Of a stretch of 64,000 nt of DNA, positions 8,510 through 16,167 are shown piece by piece. Source of the DNA: T1Sed10-49 sp046498405 (lineage in GTDB: Bacteria; Actinomycetota; Nitriliruptoria; Euzebyales; Egibacteraceae). Below the pieces are notes generated by a model that worked only from the letters and a program-made list of their open reading frames with translations, made no database searches and was not told the origin of the DNA. The stretch spans positions 1 through 64,000 of the forward strand of contig JAWOAS010000084.1 in NCBI GenBank assembly GCA_046498405.1, written 5' to 3'. A program made the translations under genes and the position numbers. Each line of letters opens with the position of its first letter. Position 1 is the first letter of the stretch.

Positions 8510-9118
8510 ATGAGAGAGCGACGGATGACGGCCTCGGAGCGGCGCACCCAGCTCGTCGGCGTCGCCAAGGGGGTCTTCGCCGAGCTCGGCTACGACGGCG
8601 CGTCGGTCGAGGAGATCGCGGCGCGCGCGAAGGTCTCCAAGCCCGTGGTCTACGAGCACTTCGGCGGCAAGGAGGGCCTCTACGCCGTCGTCGTCGACCG
8701 GGAGTCCGCGCGCCTGCTCGAGATGGTCGCCGCCCGTCTCGGCCCCGACATCGCCGCGCGCGAGCAGGTCCAGGGCAGCGCGATGGCCTTCCTCGACTAC
8801 ATCGAGGCCGACCCCGACGGCTTCCGCGTGCTCACCCGCGACTCGCCGTCGGGCTCGCAGGGGGTCTCCGGTGGGAGCATGGCGGGCCTGCTCAGCGACG
8901 TCGCCGCCAAGGCCGAGGAGGTCCTCGCCCGCTTCTTCGCCGCCTCGGGGCTCGACGTCGCCTCCGCGCCGATCTACGCCCACGCCCTCGTCGGGATGAT
9001 CGTCCACGTCGGCGCCTGGTGGGCCGAGGTGCGCGACCCCCCGAAGGAGGAGGTCGCCGCCCACATCACCGCCCTGGCCTACCTCGGGCTCGCCCGCCTG
9101 CCCGCCGATCCGCGCTGA
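8510..9118 (+). CDS. TetR family transcriptional regulator
   Basis: The 202-residue protein has an N-terminal TetR helix-turn-helix (GASVEEIAARAKVSKPVVYEHFGGKEGLY) and a helical ligand-binding domain with no further family signature. YEHFGGKEGL is the classic end of the DNA-binding domain. It lies just after ppk2 on the same strand. No palindromic operator is obvious in the 40-base gap, so its target is unknown. The ATG at 8510 is used; a second in-frame ATG is five codons in. Confidence 0.9.
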   Translation: MRERRMTASERRTQLVGVAKGVFAELGYDGASVEEIAARAKVSKPVVYEHFGGKEGLYAVVVDRESARLLEMVAARLGPDIAAREQVQGSAMAFLDYIEADPDGFRVLTRDSPSGSQGVSGGSMAGLLSDVAAKAEEVLARFFAASGLDVASAPIYAHALVGMIVHVGAWWAEVRDPPKEEVAAHITALAYLGLARLPADPR

Positions 9119-9158
9119 GCCCGGCCTCGTCGGTCACCCCTGTCGCTGGCGCGGATCG
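9106..9158. terminator. inverted repeat across two convergent gene ends
   Basis: CGATCCGCGC (9106-9115) and its exact complement (9149-9158) lie in the final codons of the tetR gene and of the HAD gene. The loop of 33 bases includes both stops. It could act as a bidirectional terminator. Both protein C-termini read Asp-Pro-Arg through it. Confidence 0.4.
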
Positions 9159-9835
9159 AGGGCGTCGGCGCGCGGCTTGCCGTCGAGGAGGACGGCGACG
9201 TCGATCGCCGCGAGGTCGGCGACGATGACGTGCGCCGCCGGCAGCGCGCTCGTGATCTCTGCGGGGCAGCCGATGACCCAGCAGCCTGCGCTCCTCGCCG
9301 CCTGGGCGCCGACCGGGGAGTCCTCGAGCACGACCGTCGCCGAGGGGGCGACCTCGAGGGTCTCGCAGGCCAGGAGGTAGGGCGCGGGATCGGGCTTGGC
9401 AGCCGCGGCCTCGTCGGCGGTGATGAGGGCGTCGACCGAGCCTGCGAGGCCGGCCGAGGACAGCGACGCCTCGGCGAGGATGCGCCGGGAGTTCGTCGCC
9501 ACGGCCACCGGCACCCGTCCGCGCAGCGCGGCGAGCAGCGCCCCGGCGCCGTCGCGGGGTCGGACGCCGGCGGTGAAGAGCTCGAGGGCGACGGTCAGCA
9601 GGCGCTCCTCGACCTCCTCGGCGTCGGGGTGCTCGAGGTGCTCGGCGAGCACCGCGGCGGCGTCGGCCGGCCCACGGCCGAGCATGCGCGCGCTGACGTC
9701 GCGGTCCCAGGCACCGCCGAGGGACTCGATGACCCGGGCCTCGGCCTGCGACCACAACCCCTCGGAGTCGACGAGGACGCCGTCGAGGTCGAAGACGATC
9801 GCGCGCGGACGGAACGGTGGGACGGGGGTGACCAT
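9134..9835 (-). CDS. HAD-superfamily phosphatase, beta-phosphoglucomutase-like
   Basis: The 233-residue haloacid dehalogenase-type hydrolase has motif I FDLDGVLVDS with the nucleophilic Asp and the acid/base Asp two residues later. Motif II is the VAVATNSRR strand, and the last motif is VVLEDSPVGAQAA for Mg binding. A helical cap follows motif I, as in the PGM/phosphatase subfamily IA. The substrate is unknown. The start ATG at 9835 (MVTPVPPFRPRAIVFDLDG) puts motif I close to the N-terminus; upstream in-frame codons look non-coding. It is divergent from gpmA. Confidence 0.9.
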   Translation of the reverse strand: MVTPVPPFRPRAIVFDLDGVLVDSEGLWSQAEARVIESLGGAWDRDVSARMLGRGPADAAAVLAEHLEHPDAEEVEERLLTVALELFTAGVRPRDGAGALLAALRGRVPVAVATNSRRILAEASLSSAGLAGSVDALITADEAAAAKPDPAPYLLACETLEVAPSATVVLEDSPVGAQAARSAGCWVIGCPAEITSALPAAHVIVADLAAIDVAVLLDGKPRADALDPRQRQG

Positions 9836-9987
9836 GGACTCGACCCTACCGCGGCGGCGCCGCCGATCCCTGGATGGCGACATCACCGGACACCCCCGAC
9901 ATGCCCCCCGTGTCGCCGGTGCGCCGGCCACGTTCTTGGTAGCGTCCGCGGGGACGCGAGACGACCCGCAAGCGAGAGGACCACCCC

Positions 9988-10602
9988 GTGAGCAAGCTCA
10001 TCCTCGTCCGCCATGGCCAGTCGCAGTGGAACGCCGAGAACCGCTTCACCGGCTGGGTCGACGTGCCGCTGTCGGAGAAGGGCCGCATCGAGGCCCGGGA
10101 GGGCGGCGAGCGGCTCGCCGCCGAGGGCATCCGGGTCGACCGGGCCTACACCTCGACGCTGCAGCGCGCCATCGACACCGGCCGGATCGTCCTCGACGCC
10201 CTCGGCCAGCCCGACCTCGAGCAGATCCAGGCCTGGGAGCTCAACGAGCGCTTCTACGGCGCGCTCACCGGCCGCAACAAGGCGCAGACCGCCGAGGAGT
10301 TCGGCGACGAGCAGGTCCACATCTGGCGACGCAGCTACGACGTGCCCCCGCCCGGCGGGGAGAGCCTCAAGGACACGACCGCGCGCGCGCTGCCGTACTT
10401 CCACGCCGAGGTCATCCCCGCGACCCGCGAGGTCGACGTCGTCCTCGTCTCCGCGCACGGCAACTCGCTGCGGGGGATCGTCAAGGACCTCGACGACATC
10501 TCCGATGAGGAGATCACCCAGGTCGAGATCCCCACCGGCGTCCCGATCGTCTACGAGATGGTCGACGGCGAGCCGGTCGACAAGCGCATCGTCGAGGGCT
10601 AG
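9988..10602 (+). CDS. gpmA: 2,3-bisphosphoglycerate-dependent phosphoglycerate mutase, short form
   Basis: It interconverts 3- and 2-phosphoglycerate in glycolysis. The catalytic LVRHGQSQWN motif with the phosphorylated His is at the N-terminus. Typical segments follow: GWVDVPLSEKG, TSTLQRAIDT, WELNERFYG, and the second His in VLVSAHGNSLRG. At 204 residues it is shorter than the roughly 250-residue enzyme of enteric bacteria but keeps all active-site segments. The GTG start is preceded by GAGAGGA. In the 152-base divergent gap upstream there is a TAGCGT at 9940-9945 without a good -35. An imperfect inverted repeat built on CACCGG/CCGGTG also lies there, at about 9884-9921. Confidence 0.93.
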   Translation: MSKLILVRHGQSQWNAENRFTGWVDVPLSEKGRIEAREGGERLAAEGIRVDRAYTSTLQRAIDTGRIVLDALGQPDLEQIQAWELNERFYGALTGRNKAQTAEEFGDEQVHIWRRSYDVPPPGGESLKDTTARALPYFHAEVIPATREVDVVLVSAHGNSLRGIVKDLDDISDEEITQVEIPTGVPIVYEMVDGEPVDKRIVEG

Positions 10603-10629
10603 CGCGCCGGGCCGCTCAGCCCGGCGTGC
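10602..10629. terminator. hairpin between convergent genes
   Basis: An 8-bp perfect stem (10605-10612 with 10619-10626, CGCCGGGC and complement) closes a 6-base loop. It extends by three further pairs including one G-U. It sits on the gpmA stop and in the last codons of the convergent small gene, so it can serve both. Confidence 0.55.
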
Positions 10630-10900
10630 GGCGGTCGTGCTCGTGGCCGCAGGACAGGCAGGCAAAGCGCAGCAGCGGCTGCGGCGGATGGCGCCCCTCG
10701 CCCTGCCGCGACGGGCCAGCGGCCCCGTGCGCCTCGGTGACGACCCCGCCGACGCGGTCGCAGGCAGGGCAGCGCGCCTGCGACGTCCACGCCTGCGGGC
10801 GCATGCCGGGCTGCCAGTCCCCGCTGCGACGGCGGCGGCCGTGCCGTCGGGCGGCCTGGGCCCAGAGCCCGCCGAGCACGACGAGCGCGGCGCCTGCCAC
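10616..10900 (-). CDS. small membrane protein with a Cys4 zinc ribbon
   Basis: The 94-residue protein has one N-terminal hydrophobic segment (AGAALVVLGGLWAQAAR), a basic stretch, then two cysteine pairs (CPAC and CLSC about 37 residues apart) that could form a zinc ribbon. Its function is unknown. The first usable start is GTG at 10900. The best Shine-Dalgarno (GAGAGGAG) lies about 20 bases further upstream, ideally spaced for an ATC codon six codons earlier, so the true N-terminus may be a little longer. It converges on gpmA. Confidence 0.6.
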   Translation of the reverse strand: MAGAALVVLGGLWAQAARRHGRRRRSGDWQPGMRPQAWTSQARCPACDRVGGVVTEAHGAAGPSRQGEGRHPPQPLLRFACLSCGHEHDRRTPG

Positions 10901-11055
10901 GAGCGCGGTGTCGATGCTCGCTCCTCTCGCCGGTGGGACGGGCCCTATGATCGCCCTCGCGGTGGATCGTCGCCGGCCCTGCCCGCACGACCGGTCGCCG
11001 CCGGCGGCCGACCCCCGAGCCCACCGCCCTGCGCCCCCGCCAAGGAGCCCCCATC

Positions 11056-12543
11056 ATGCCGACCGTCCGCACCGCGGCCGCTGACCCGCTGACCACGAGC
11101 GGCGACCTCCTCGTCGTCGGCGCCTTCAAGGGCGGGATCGCCGCCCCCGGCGTCGCCGCGGTGCTCGACGCCCTCGGCCTCGAGGAGGTGCCCTCGACGT
11201 CTGCGTTCCGGGGCGAGGCCGGCCAGCGGCTGCGCCTCGCCGCGCCGGGTCTGCCCGTCGGGTCGGTGCTCTTCGTCGGGCTCGGGCGCATGGACGCCGT
11301 CGACGGCGAGGGACTGCGGCGCGCGGCCGGCATCGCCGCGCGCGAGGCCTGGGGGATGCCCGGCGTCGAGCGGGTCGTGACGACCCTCGCCCATCTCCAC
11401 CCCCGCGCCTCGTCGGTTGCCGCGCTCGCGGAGGGCTTCGTCCTCGGCGGGCACGTCGAGCGTCGCTTCCGCCAGCCACGCCCGGGCGAGGCCGACCTTT
11501 CGGGAACCGAGCTCCTCGTCCTCGTGCCGTCGAGCCTGGCCGCAGCGGCGCAACGGGCCGCCGAGCGCGGGGTCGTCTACGCCGAGGCTGCGGTGCGCGC
11601 CCGCGAGCTCGTCGATCTGCCCCCCGACCGCAAGCGGCCGCCCGAGCTCGCCACGCGCCTGGCTGCGCTCTGCTCGCCGGGGTGCGAGGTGACGGTCCGC
11701 GACGCCGACTGGCTGGCCGCCGAGGGGTTCGGGGCGCTCGCCGCGGTCGGCCGCGGCTCGGCCGCGCCGCCGCGGCTCGTCGAGCTGCGCTACCGACCCG
11801 CCGAGCCCACCGGGGCGGTGACCCTCGTCGGCAAGGGCATCACCTTCGACACCGGCGGGATCTCGCTCAAGCGCGGGGAGGCCATGGCCGGGATGAAGGC
11901 CGACATGGCCGGCGCGGCGGCCGTGGCCGCGGCGTGCAGCGCGCTGGCCGATCTCGGCGTGGGCGTCGAGGTCACCGCCCTGCTCGGGCTCGCCGAGAAC
12001 GCCATCGGCGCCGACGCCCAGCGCCCCGGCGACGTCGTCACCGCCAGGGACGGCCAGACCATCGAGGTCCTCGACACCGACGCCGAGGGCCGGCTCGTCC
12101 TCGCCGACCTCCTCGCCTACGCCGCCGAGGCCCGACCCGAGGCGATCGTCGACGTCGCGACCCTGACCGGGACGGCGGTCGCCGCCTTGGGGTCCTACGC
12201 CAGCGCGCTCTTCTCCCCCGACGACGACCTCGCCGAGGGGCTCGCCCAGGCCGCCGCGGCCACCGGCGAGGCGCAGTGGCGCCTGCCGCTGTGGGGCGAC
12301 CTCGAGCGGTTCCTCGACAGCGACGTCGCCGACGTCGCCAACATCGGCGACGAGCCCGGTGGAGGGGCGATCGTCGCCGCGCTCTTCCTCCAGCGCTTCA
12401 CCGGCGGACTGCCGTGGGCCCACCTCGACATCGCCGGTCCGGCGCTGCTGTCCGAGGAGCTCGCGCGCGACCACCTCCCGGTGGGCGCCACCGGCGTCGC
12501 CACGCGCACGCTCCTCGCGTGGCTCGAGGGCCGCAGCCCCTAG
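11056..12543 (+). CDS. pepA: leucyl aminopeptidase (M17)
   Basis: The 495-residue cytosolic dizinc aminopeptidase removes N-terminal residues from peptides. The C-terminal catalytic domain shows VGKGITFDTGGISLK, with the metal-binding Lys and Asp. AGMKADMAGAA follows, and then the signature TDAEGRLVLAD. The residue before it is Asp (VLDTDAEGR), where most members have Asn. The N-terminal regulatory macro-like domain is present, and overall length fits E. coli PepA (about 503). The ATG at 11056 is unambiguous. It is divergent from the small zinc-ribbon gene and converges on the lipoprotein gene. Confidence 0.95.
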   Translation: MPTVRTAAADPLTTSGDLLVVGAFKGGIAAPGVAAVLDALGLEEVPSTSAFRGEAGQRLRLAAPGLPVGSVLFVGLGRMDAVDGEGLRRAAGIAAREAWGMPGVERVVTTLAHLHPRASSVAALAEGFVLGGHVERRFRQPRPGEADLSGTELLVLVPSSLAAAAQRAAERGVVYAEAAVRARELVDLPPDRKRPPELATRLAALCSPGCEVTVRDADWLAAEGFGALAAVGRGSAAPPRLVELRYRPAEPTGAVTLVGKGITFDTGGISLKRGEAMAGMKADMAGAAAVAAACSALADLGVGVEVTALLGLAENAIGADAQRPGDVVTARDGQTIEVLDTDAEGRLVLADLLAYAAEARPEAIVDVATLTGTAVAALGSYASALFSPDDDLAEGLAQAAAATGEAQWRLPLWGDLERFLDSDVADVANIGDEPGGGAIVAALFLQRFTGGLPWAHLDIAGPALLSEELARDHLPVGATGVATRTLLAWLEGRSP

Positions 12544-12582
12544 CCGGGCTCGCCCCGGCCGGGGGCCACGTCCCGAGCCGGC
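12543..12582. terminator. possible bidirectional terminator
   Basis: In the 45-base gap between two convergent genes, GCCGGGCTC (from 12543) pairs with GAGCCGGC (ending 12582) with one bulged G. A second GCCCC/GGGGC pairing lies inside. No T tract is present. Confidence 0.4.
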
Positions 12583-12588
12583 GGGGCG

Positions 12589-13386
12589 CTACCCGTTCGC
12601 GCTGGCGGGGATGACCTGCCCGCTCTCCGCGCTCCAGACGCCGTAGTCCTCGTCGACCTCGACCTCGCGCGCGGTGAGCTGCTCGAAGAGCCACTCCTGC
12701 ACGGCCATGTCGGCCGGCGACATGCCGGTCTCCTCGTCGGCCTCGAAGTCCTCCTCGTCGAGGTCGGCGGTGAGCTCCTCCTCGATGCCGTCGAGCAGGA
12801 CGATCGTCCGCAGCTCCTCCTCGAGCTGCTCGGTCGTCACGCCCTGGCTCTCGAGCTGCTCGTCGAAGGCCTCCTCGCCGCCAGCGGCCTCGGCCTCCTC
12901 GGCCTCGCGCTCGGCGATCTCGTCCTCGGAGGCGTCGACCCCGAGCTCATCGGCGCCCATGGCGACGATGCGGTCGAGGATGAGGCGGGAGAGGATCTGC
13001 GCCTTGAGCTGCTCCTCGAGGGTCTCGGCGTCCTCACCCTCGAGCTGCTCGGCGACCTCCGGTGAGGCGGAGACCGCCTCGAAGCGGTCCTCGAGGGTCT
13101 CATCGCTGATCTCGTCGTCGTCGACGACCGCGGCGAGGCCATCGGGAAGATCGACCGGGTCGGGGGCCTCGGGCTGCTCGAGGCCGAGCTCCTCGAGGTC
13201 CTCCTCGTCCATCTCCTCGAGGTCGTCCTCGTCGAGCTCCTCACCTTGCTCGGGGGCCTCCTCCTCGGAGGTCTCCTCTCCGTCGTCGGGTTCCTCGTCG
13301 GCGGCCCCGTCCTCGGCGCCTTCGCAGGCCGCGACGAGCAGGAGCAGGGCGGCGAGCAGGATCGCGAGTCGGCGTGCTGAAGCCAT
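12589..13386 (-). CDS. very acidic lipoprotein with SurA N-terminal-like domain
   Basis: The 265-residue protein has a signal peptide with a lipobox (LLVAAC, Cys about residue 21). About 60 residues of almost pure Glu/Asp with Gly and Leu follow. The next domain (DEISDETLEDRFEAV, LKAQILSRLILDRIV) resembles the N-terminal substrate-binding part of SurA/PrsA-type peptidyl-prolyl isomerases. No parvulin catalytic domain follows, so it may be a chaperone or holdase on the outer face of the membrane. The family suggestion is moderate and the lipoprotein call is strong. It lies upstream of nothing obviously related; the Nei gene is the next gene on the same strand. Confidence 0.75.
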   Translation of the reverse strand: MASARRLAILLAALLLLVAACEGAEDGAADEEPDDGEETSEEEAPEQGEELDEDDLEEMDEEDLEELGLEQPEAPDPVDLPDGLAAVVDDDEISDETLEDRFEAVSASPEVAEQLEGEDAETLEEQLKAQILSRLILDRIVAMGADELGVDASEDEIAEREAEEAEAAGGEEAFDEQLESQGVTTEQLEEELRTIVLLDGIEEELTADLDEEDFEADEETGMSPADMAVQEWLFEQLTAREVEVDEDYGVWSAESGQVIPASANG

Positions 13387-13467
13387 GGATTCACTACTTC
13401 CGTCGGGGGGAGGTGCCCACGGTAGCGCGCGCCCACCGACCCGGCCCCGCGCCGGACGGGGGCGCGC

Positions 13468-14313
13468 TCACCCGGTCGGACGAGGCGGTTGGCACTCCGG
13501 ACAGGCGAAGACCCGCCGTCCTCCCAGGGGCCAGGCCTCGATCGTCGCCCCGCAGCGCCGGCAGGCAAGGCCCTGGCGACGGTAGACGTAGAGCGCCTCG
13601 TCGCGACGCAGGCGGCTCGGTGGCCGCGTGCGGTCGGCCGGGACGATCGTGGTGATCCTCCCGCTGCGCTCCCCCGCCCGCAGCAGCGCCCGCAGCGTGG
13701 CCCACAGCGCCCCGACGTCGTCGGCGTCGAGGCTGGCCGCGGAGGTGTCGGGATGCAGCCCGGTGAGGAAGAGCGCCTCGGCGCGGTAGACGTTGCCGAC
13801 GCCGGCGACGGCCCGCTGATCGAGCAGCGCCTGGCCGATGCCCGCCCGACGGCGGGCCAGCGCCGCGGCGAAGCCGCTGGGCTCGGCGGTGGGGTCGAGC
13901 GGGTCGGGGCCGAGGCGGGCGCGCAGCGCGGCCTCCTCGGGGCCGGCCAGCAGCTCGCAGGCGGTGGGGCCGCTGCAGCGCAGCGTCACCGCGGGGCGAC
14001 CACCCTGCCCTCCGCCGCTCTCGGCGCCGGCAGCGAGCTCGAGGCGGGTCTGGGGGCTGGCCGCGGGCGCGTCGTCGCCCTCGTGGAGGAGGAAGCGGCC
14101 GAAGAGGCCGAGGTGGACGTGCAGCGCCGGGGCGCCCTCGAAGCGGTAGAGGAGGTGCTTGCCGACCGCGTCGATGCGCTCGAGGCGTCGCCCGTCGAGC
14201 ATGGCGGCCCCGTCGGCGAAGCGACCCTGGGGGGAGGCCACGTCGAGGCGCCGCCCGGCCAGCGCCCGCCCTTGCAGGCGCGCGGCGCGGTGGATGGTGT
14301 GACCCTCGGGCAT
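13468..14313 (-). CDS. nei: endonuclease VIII-type DNA glycosylase/AP lyase (Nei)
   Basis: The 281-residue Fpg/Nei enzyme excises oxidised bases and cleaves the abasic site. The start must be at 14313, because the N-terminal Pro2-Glu3 of MPEGHTIHRAA is the catalytic nucleophile. An upstream ATG would bury it. The helix-two-turn-helix includes the AGVGNVYRAEALF segment. The C-terminal zinc finger has two Cys pairs (CRRC and CPEC) around the usual DNA-binding loop. MPEGHTIH is typical of mycobacterial Nei proteins. Only 30 bases separate it from the last microcompartment gene upstream, without a visible terminator, so it may be transcribed by read-through of the eut operon. Confidence 0.93.
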   Translation of the reverse strand: MPEGHTIHRAARLQGRALAGRRLDVASPQGRFADGAAMLDGRRLERIDAVGKHLLYRFEGAPALHVHLGLFGRFLLHEGDDAPAASPQTRLELAAGAESGGGQGGRPAVTLRCSGPTACELLAGPEEAALRARLGPDPLDPTAEPSGFAAALARRRAGIGQALLDQRAVAGVGNVYRAEALFLTGLHPDTSAASLDADDVGALWATLRALLRAGERSGRITTIVPADRTRPPSRLRRDEALYVYRRQGLACRRCGATIEAWPLGGRRVFACPECQPPRPTG

Positions 14314-14343
14314 GGCGCCGAGCATGCCACGCCCGGGGCGGCC

Positions 14344-14661
14344 TCAGCGCGCGTCGAGGACCCTCGCGATGACGGCGTCGAGGCCGTCGGGGGCCGCGCC
14401 GAGGCGGGCGATGACCGCCGCGCGCACCTGCGCGTGCAGCGTCGCGGGCTCCGGCGCCTCGGCCGGCGCCGCGAGCGGCCCGCCCGCCGTCGTCGGGGGG
14501 CTCTGGCCCGTGCCGGCTCCCTCGACGAGGCGCACCCCACGCTCGCGGGCGTGCTCGCGGGCGAGGTCGGTCACGGTGACGCGCCCACCGAGCTCGAGCA
14601 CCGAGGTGCCCGCGTCGGCGGCCGCGTCGATGTCCTGCTTGGTGATGAAGCGCCGGCCCAT
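14344..14661 (-). CDS. small microcompartment-associated protein with EutQ-like N-terminal motif
   Basis: The 105-residue protein is last in the eut operon. Residues 1-45 (RRFITKQDIDAAADAGTSVL, then VTVTDLAREHARERGVRLV) match the short domain at the start of EutQ and some other microcompartment proteins, in which an ITxxDI helix is followed by a T-x-x-ARE helix. A Pro/Ala-rich linker follows. The protein ends in helices, the last (LDAVIARVLDAR) amphipathic and like an encapsulation peptide. The ATG at 14661 follows AAGGAG by 5 bases; a GTG one codon earlier is too close. Its function is unknown; a cargo adaptor or lumen protein is my inference. It follows the BMC-T gene by 37 bases. Confidence 0.7.
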   Translation of the reverse strand: MGRRFITKQDIDAAADAGTSVLELGGRVTVTDLAREHARERGVRLVEGAGTGQSPPTTAGGPLAAPAEAPEPATLHAQVRAAVIARLGAAPDGLDAVIARVLDAR

Positions 14662-14698
14662 CACGTCTCCTTGCCGGGGTGTCGTGTCGCGCTCGCGC

Positions 14699-15322
14699 TC
14701 ATGGGGTGCCCTCGACCGCCTCGATCGCCGCGACGGCGGCGTCGCGGGCGGCGAGGACGTCGGCCTCGCTGCCGCTCATCCAGAGCCGACCGAACATCCC
14801 GACCGAGGTGACGTGCATGAGGTTGACCGGGGCGGCCTTCTCCGCCTCGTTGGCCGCGAGGTTGATGTAGGCCGCCGGGGTGCACTCGATGACGAGCATC
14901 GTCTCCCCGGCGACGAGCATCATGCCGCGCGTGAAGCGGTTGAGCAGCTGCGCCTGGTAGGGGTTGACGTTCGTGATGACCTGCAGCGAGGCGATCTCGG
15001 GCTTCTTGCGGCTCGCGAGCTCGAGGCCGAGCTCGCCGAGCACGAGCTCGCCGGCGCGCAGCACGTCGGCCTGGGAGTGGGAGTGGATCTCGAACATCCC
15101 GAACTGCCGCTCGACGATCTGGGCGCCGGGCTTGGCGTCGGTGCCCTTGACCGCGACGTCGACGACGCGGAAGACCCAGTTGCCGGGCGCCATCTCGACG
15201 TAGAGGCTCGCCATGCCCTCGACGGGCAGGTCGCCCTGGGTCACCGTCCCGACGAAGGAGGCGTACTGGGGCTGCATCCGGTCGAGGTAGCAGTACGCGC
15301 GCAGGGAGAACGCCTCGCTCAT
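14699..15322 (-). CDS. tandem-BMC-domain microcompartment shell protein (BMC-T)
   Basis: The 207-residue protein is made of two BMC folds. The first half runs from FSLRAYCYLDRMQPQYASF to the VERQFGMFEIHS strand. The second half runs from ASLQVITNVNPYQAQLLN to the characteristic SVGMFGRLWMSGSEADV strand and a final helix. Such proteins form pseudohexameric trimers in shell facets, often with a gated central pore. It is clearly not EutL, which is encoded separately in this operon. It resembles trimeric shell proteins of actinobacterial microcompartments as I remember them. Its ATG overlaps the eutJ stop by 4 bases. Confidence 0.82.
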   Translation of the reverse strand: MSEAFSLRAYCYLDRMQPQYASFVGTVTQGDLPVEGMASLYVEMAPGNWVFRVVDVAVKGTDAKPGAQIVERQFGMFEIHSHSQADVLRAGELVLGELGLELASRKKPEIASLQVITNVNPYQAQLLNRFTRGMMLVAGETMLVIECTPAAYINLAANEAEKAAPVNLMHVTSVGMFGRLWMSGSEADVLAARDAAVAAIEAVEGTP

Positions 15323-16167
15323 GGGCTCGCCTTTGCCGTCACGGGCAGCGCCGCGCCATCGAAGCGCGCGACGCCGAGGGGGGTCACGAACAGGGGGTTG
15401 CCGGGCACGCGGGCGGGCACGCCGCAGGCGGCGCCGACGATCTCGGCGATGCCGGGGAAGGCGCTCGTGCCCCCGACGAGGTCGACGGCCTCGACGCGGT
15501 GGCCGTCGATGTGCCGCCCGACGATCGTGCCGATCTTGTCGAGGACCGGAAGCACGACGCCGAGGAGGCGCTCCTGCTCGGCGGGGTCGGTCTTGCGGCG
15601 CTCGGCCTCCTCGATGGTGATGCCGCAGGCGCCGGCGATGACGAGGGTGAGGTGGGTCCCGCCGGTCGGCTCGTCGAGGGTGGCGCGCACCTCGCCGTCG
15701 CGCAGGATCGCCGTGCCGGTCGTGCCGCCGCCGACGTCGACGACCGCGCCGTCGGTGAGGCCGAGGACGGCGTTGGCGGCGGTGGGCTCGTCGACGAGGG
15801 CGCTGCAGGCCATCCCGGCGCCCTCGACGACGTAGCGCACGGCCTGCACCTCGCCGGTGCCCACCCCGGGCGGGTAGCAGGCCGCCGCGGACTCGAGCGG
15901 CAGGCCGAGCCGGGCCGAGACCTCCGCGCGCAGCTCGGCGACGAGCTCGCGGGCCCCGACGAAGTCGACGACGACGCCGTCGCGCACCACCTCGGCGGGG
16001 CGGGTGGCCCCGGCCACGGGCAGCCCGTCGTCGTCGACGGCGACGACGACGGTGGTGGCCGTGCCGAGGTCGACGCCGACGCGGACCCCACCGCGGGGCT
16101 CGCGCACCTCCCCCCGGCCGATGGTCGCGTCGGCCGCGGCGAGCACGGTCTCGAGGTCGGGTCTCAT
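15319..16167 (-). CDS. eutJ: EutJ, Hsp70-like ATPase of ethanolamine utilisation
   Basis: The 282-residue actin/Hsp70-fold protein has phosphate-1 motif GVDLGTATTVVVAVDDDG, phosphate-2 motif VDVGGGTTGTAILRDG and the adenosine motif VDLVGGTSAFPGI. This matches EutJ, a presumed chaperone of the ethanolamine ammonia-lyase system whose exact job is unknown. The length equals that of E. coli EutJ (about 278). Both ends overlap neighbours by 4 bases (eutT upstream, BMC-T downstream), so translation is coupled across three genes. Confidence 0.9.
   Translation of the reverse strand: MRPDLETVLAAADATIGRGEVREPRGGVRVGVDLGTATTVVVAVDDDGLPVAGATRPAEVVRDGVVVDFVGARELVAELRAEVSARLGLPLESAAACYPPGVGTGEVQAVRYVVEGAGMACSALVDEPTAANAVLGLTDGAVVDVGGGTTGTAILRDGEVRATLDEPTGGTHLTLVIAGACGITIEEAERRKTDPAEQERLLGVVLPVLDKIGTIVGRHIDGHRVEAVDLVGGTSAFPGIAEIVGAACGVPARVPGNPLFVTPLGVARFDGAALPVTAKASP

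Noticed and set aside
10901..10930. Non-canonical ATC start for the small zinc-ribbon gene
   Set aside because: The GAGAGGAG site is well placed for ATC, but such starts are very rare and the evidence is spacing alone; the GTG at 10900 was kept.
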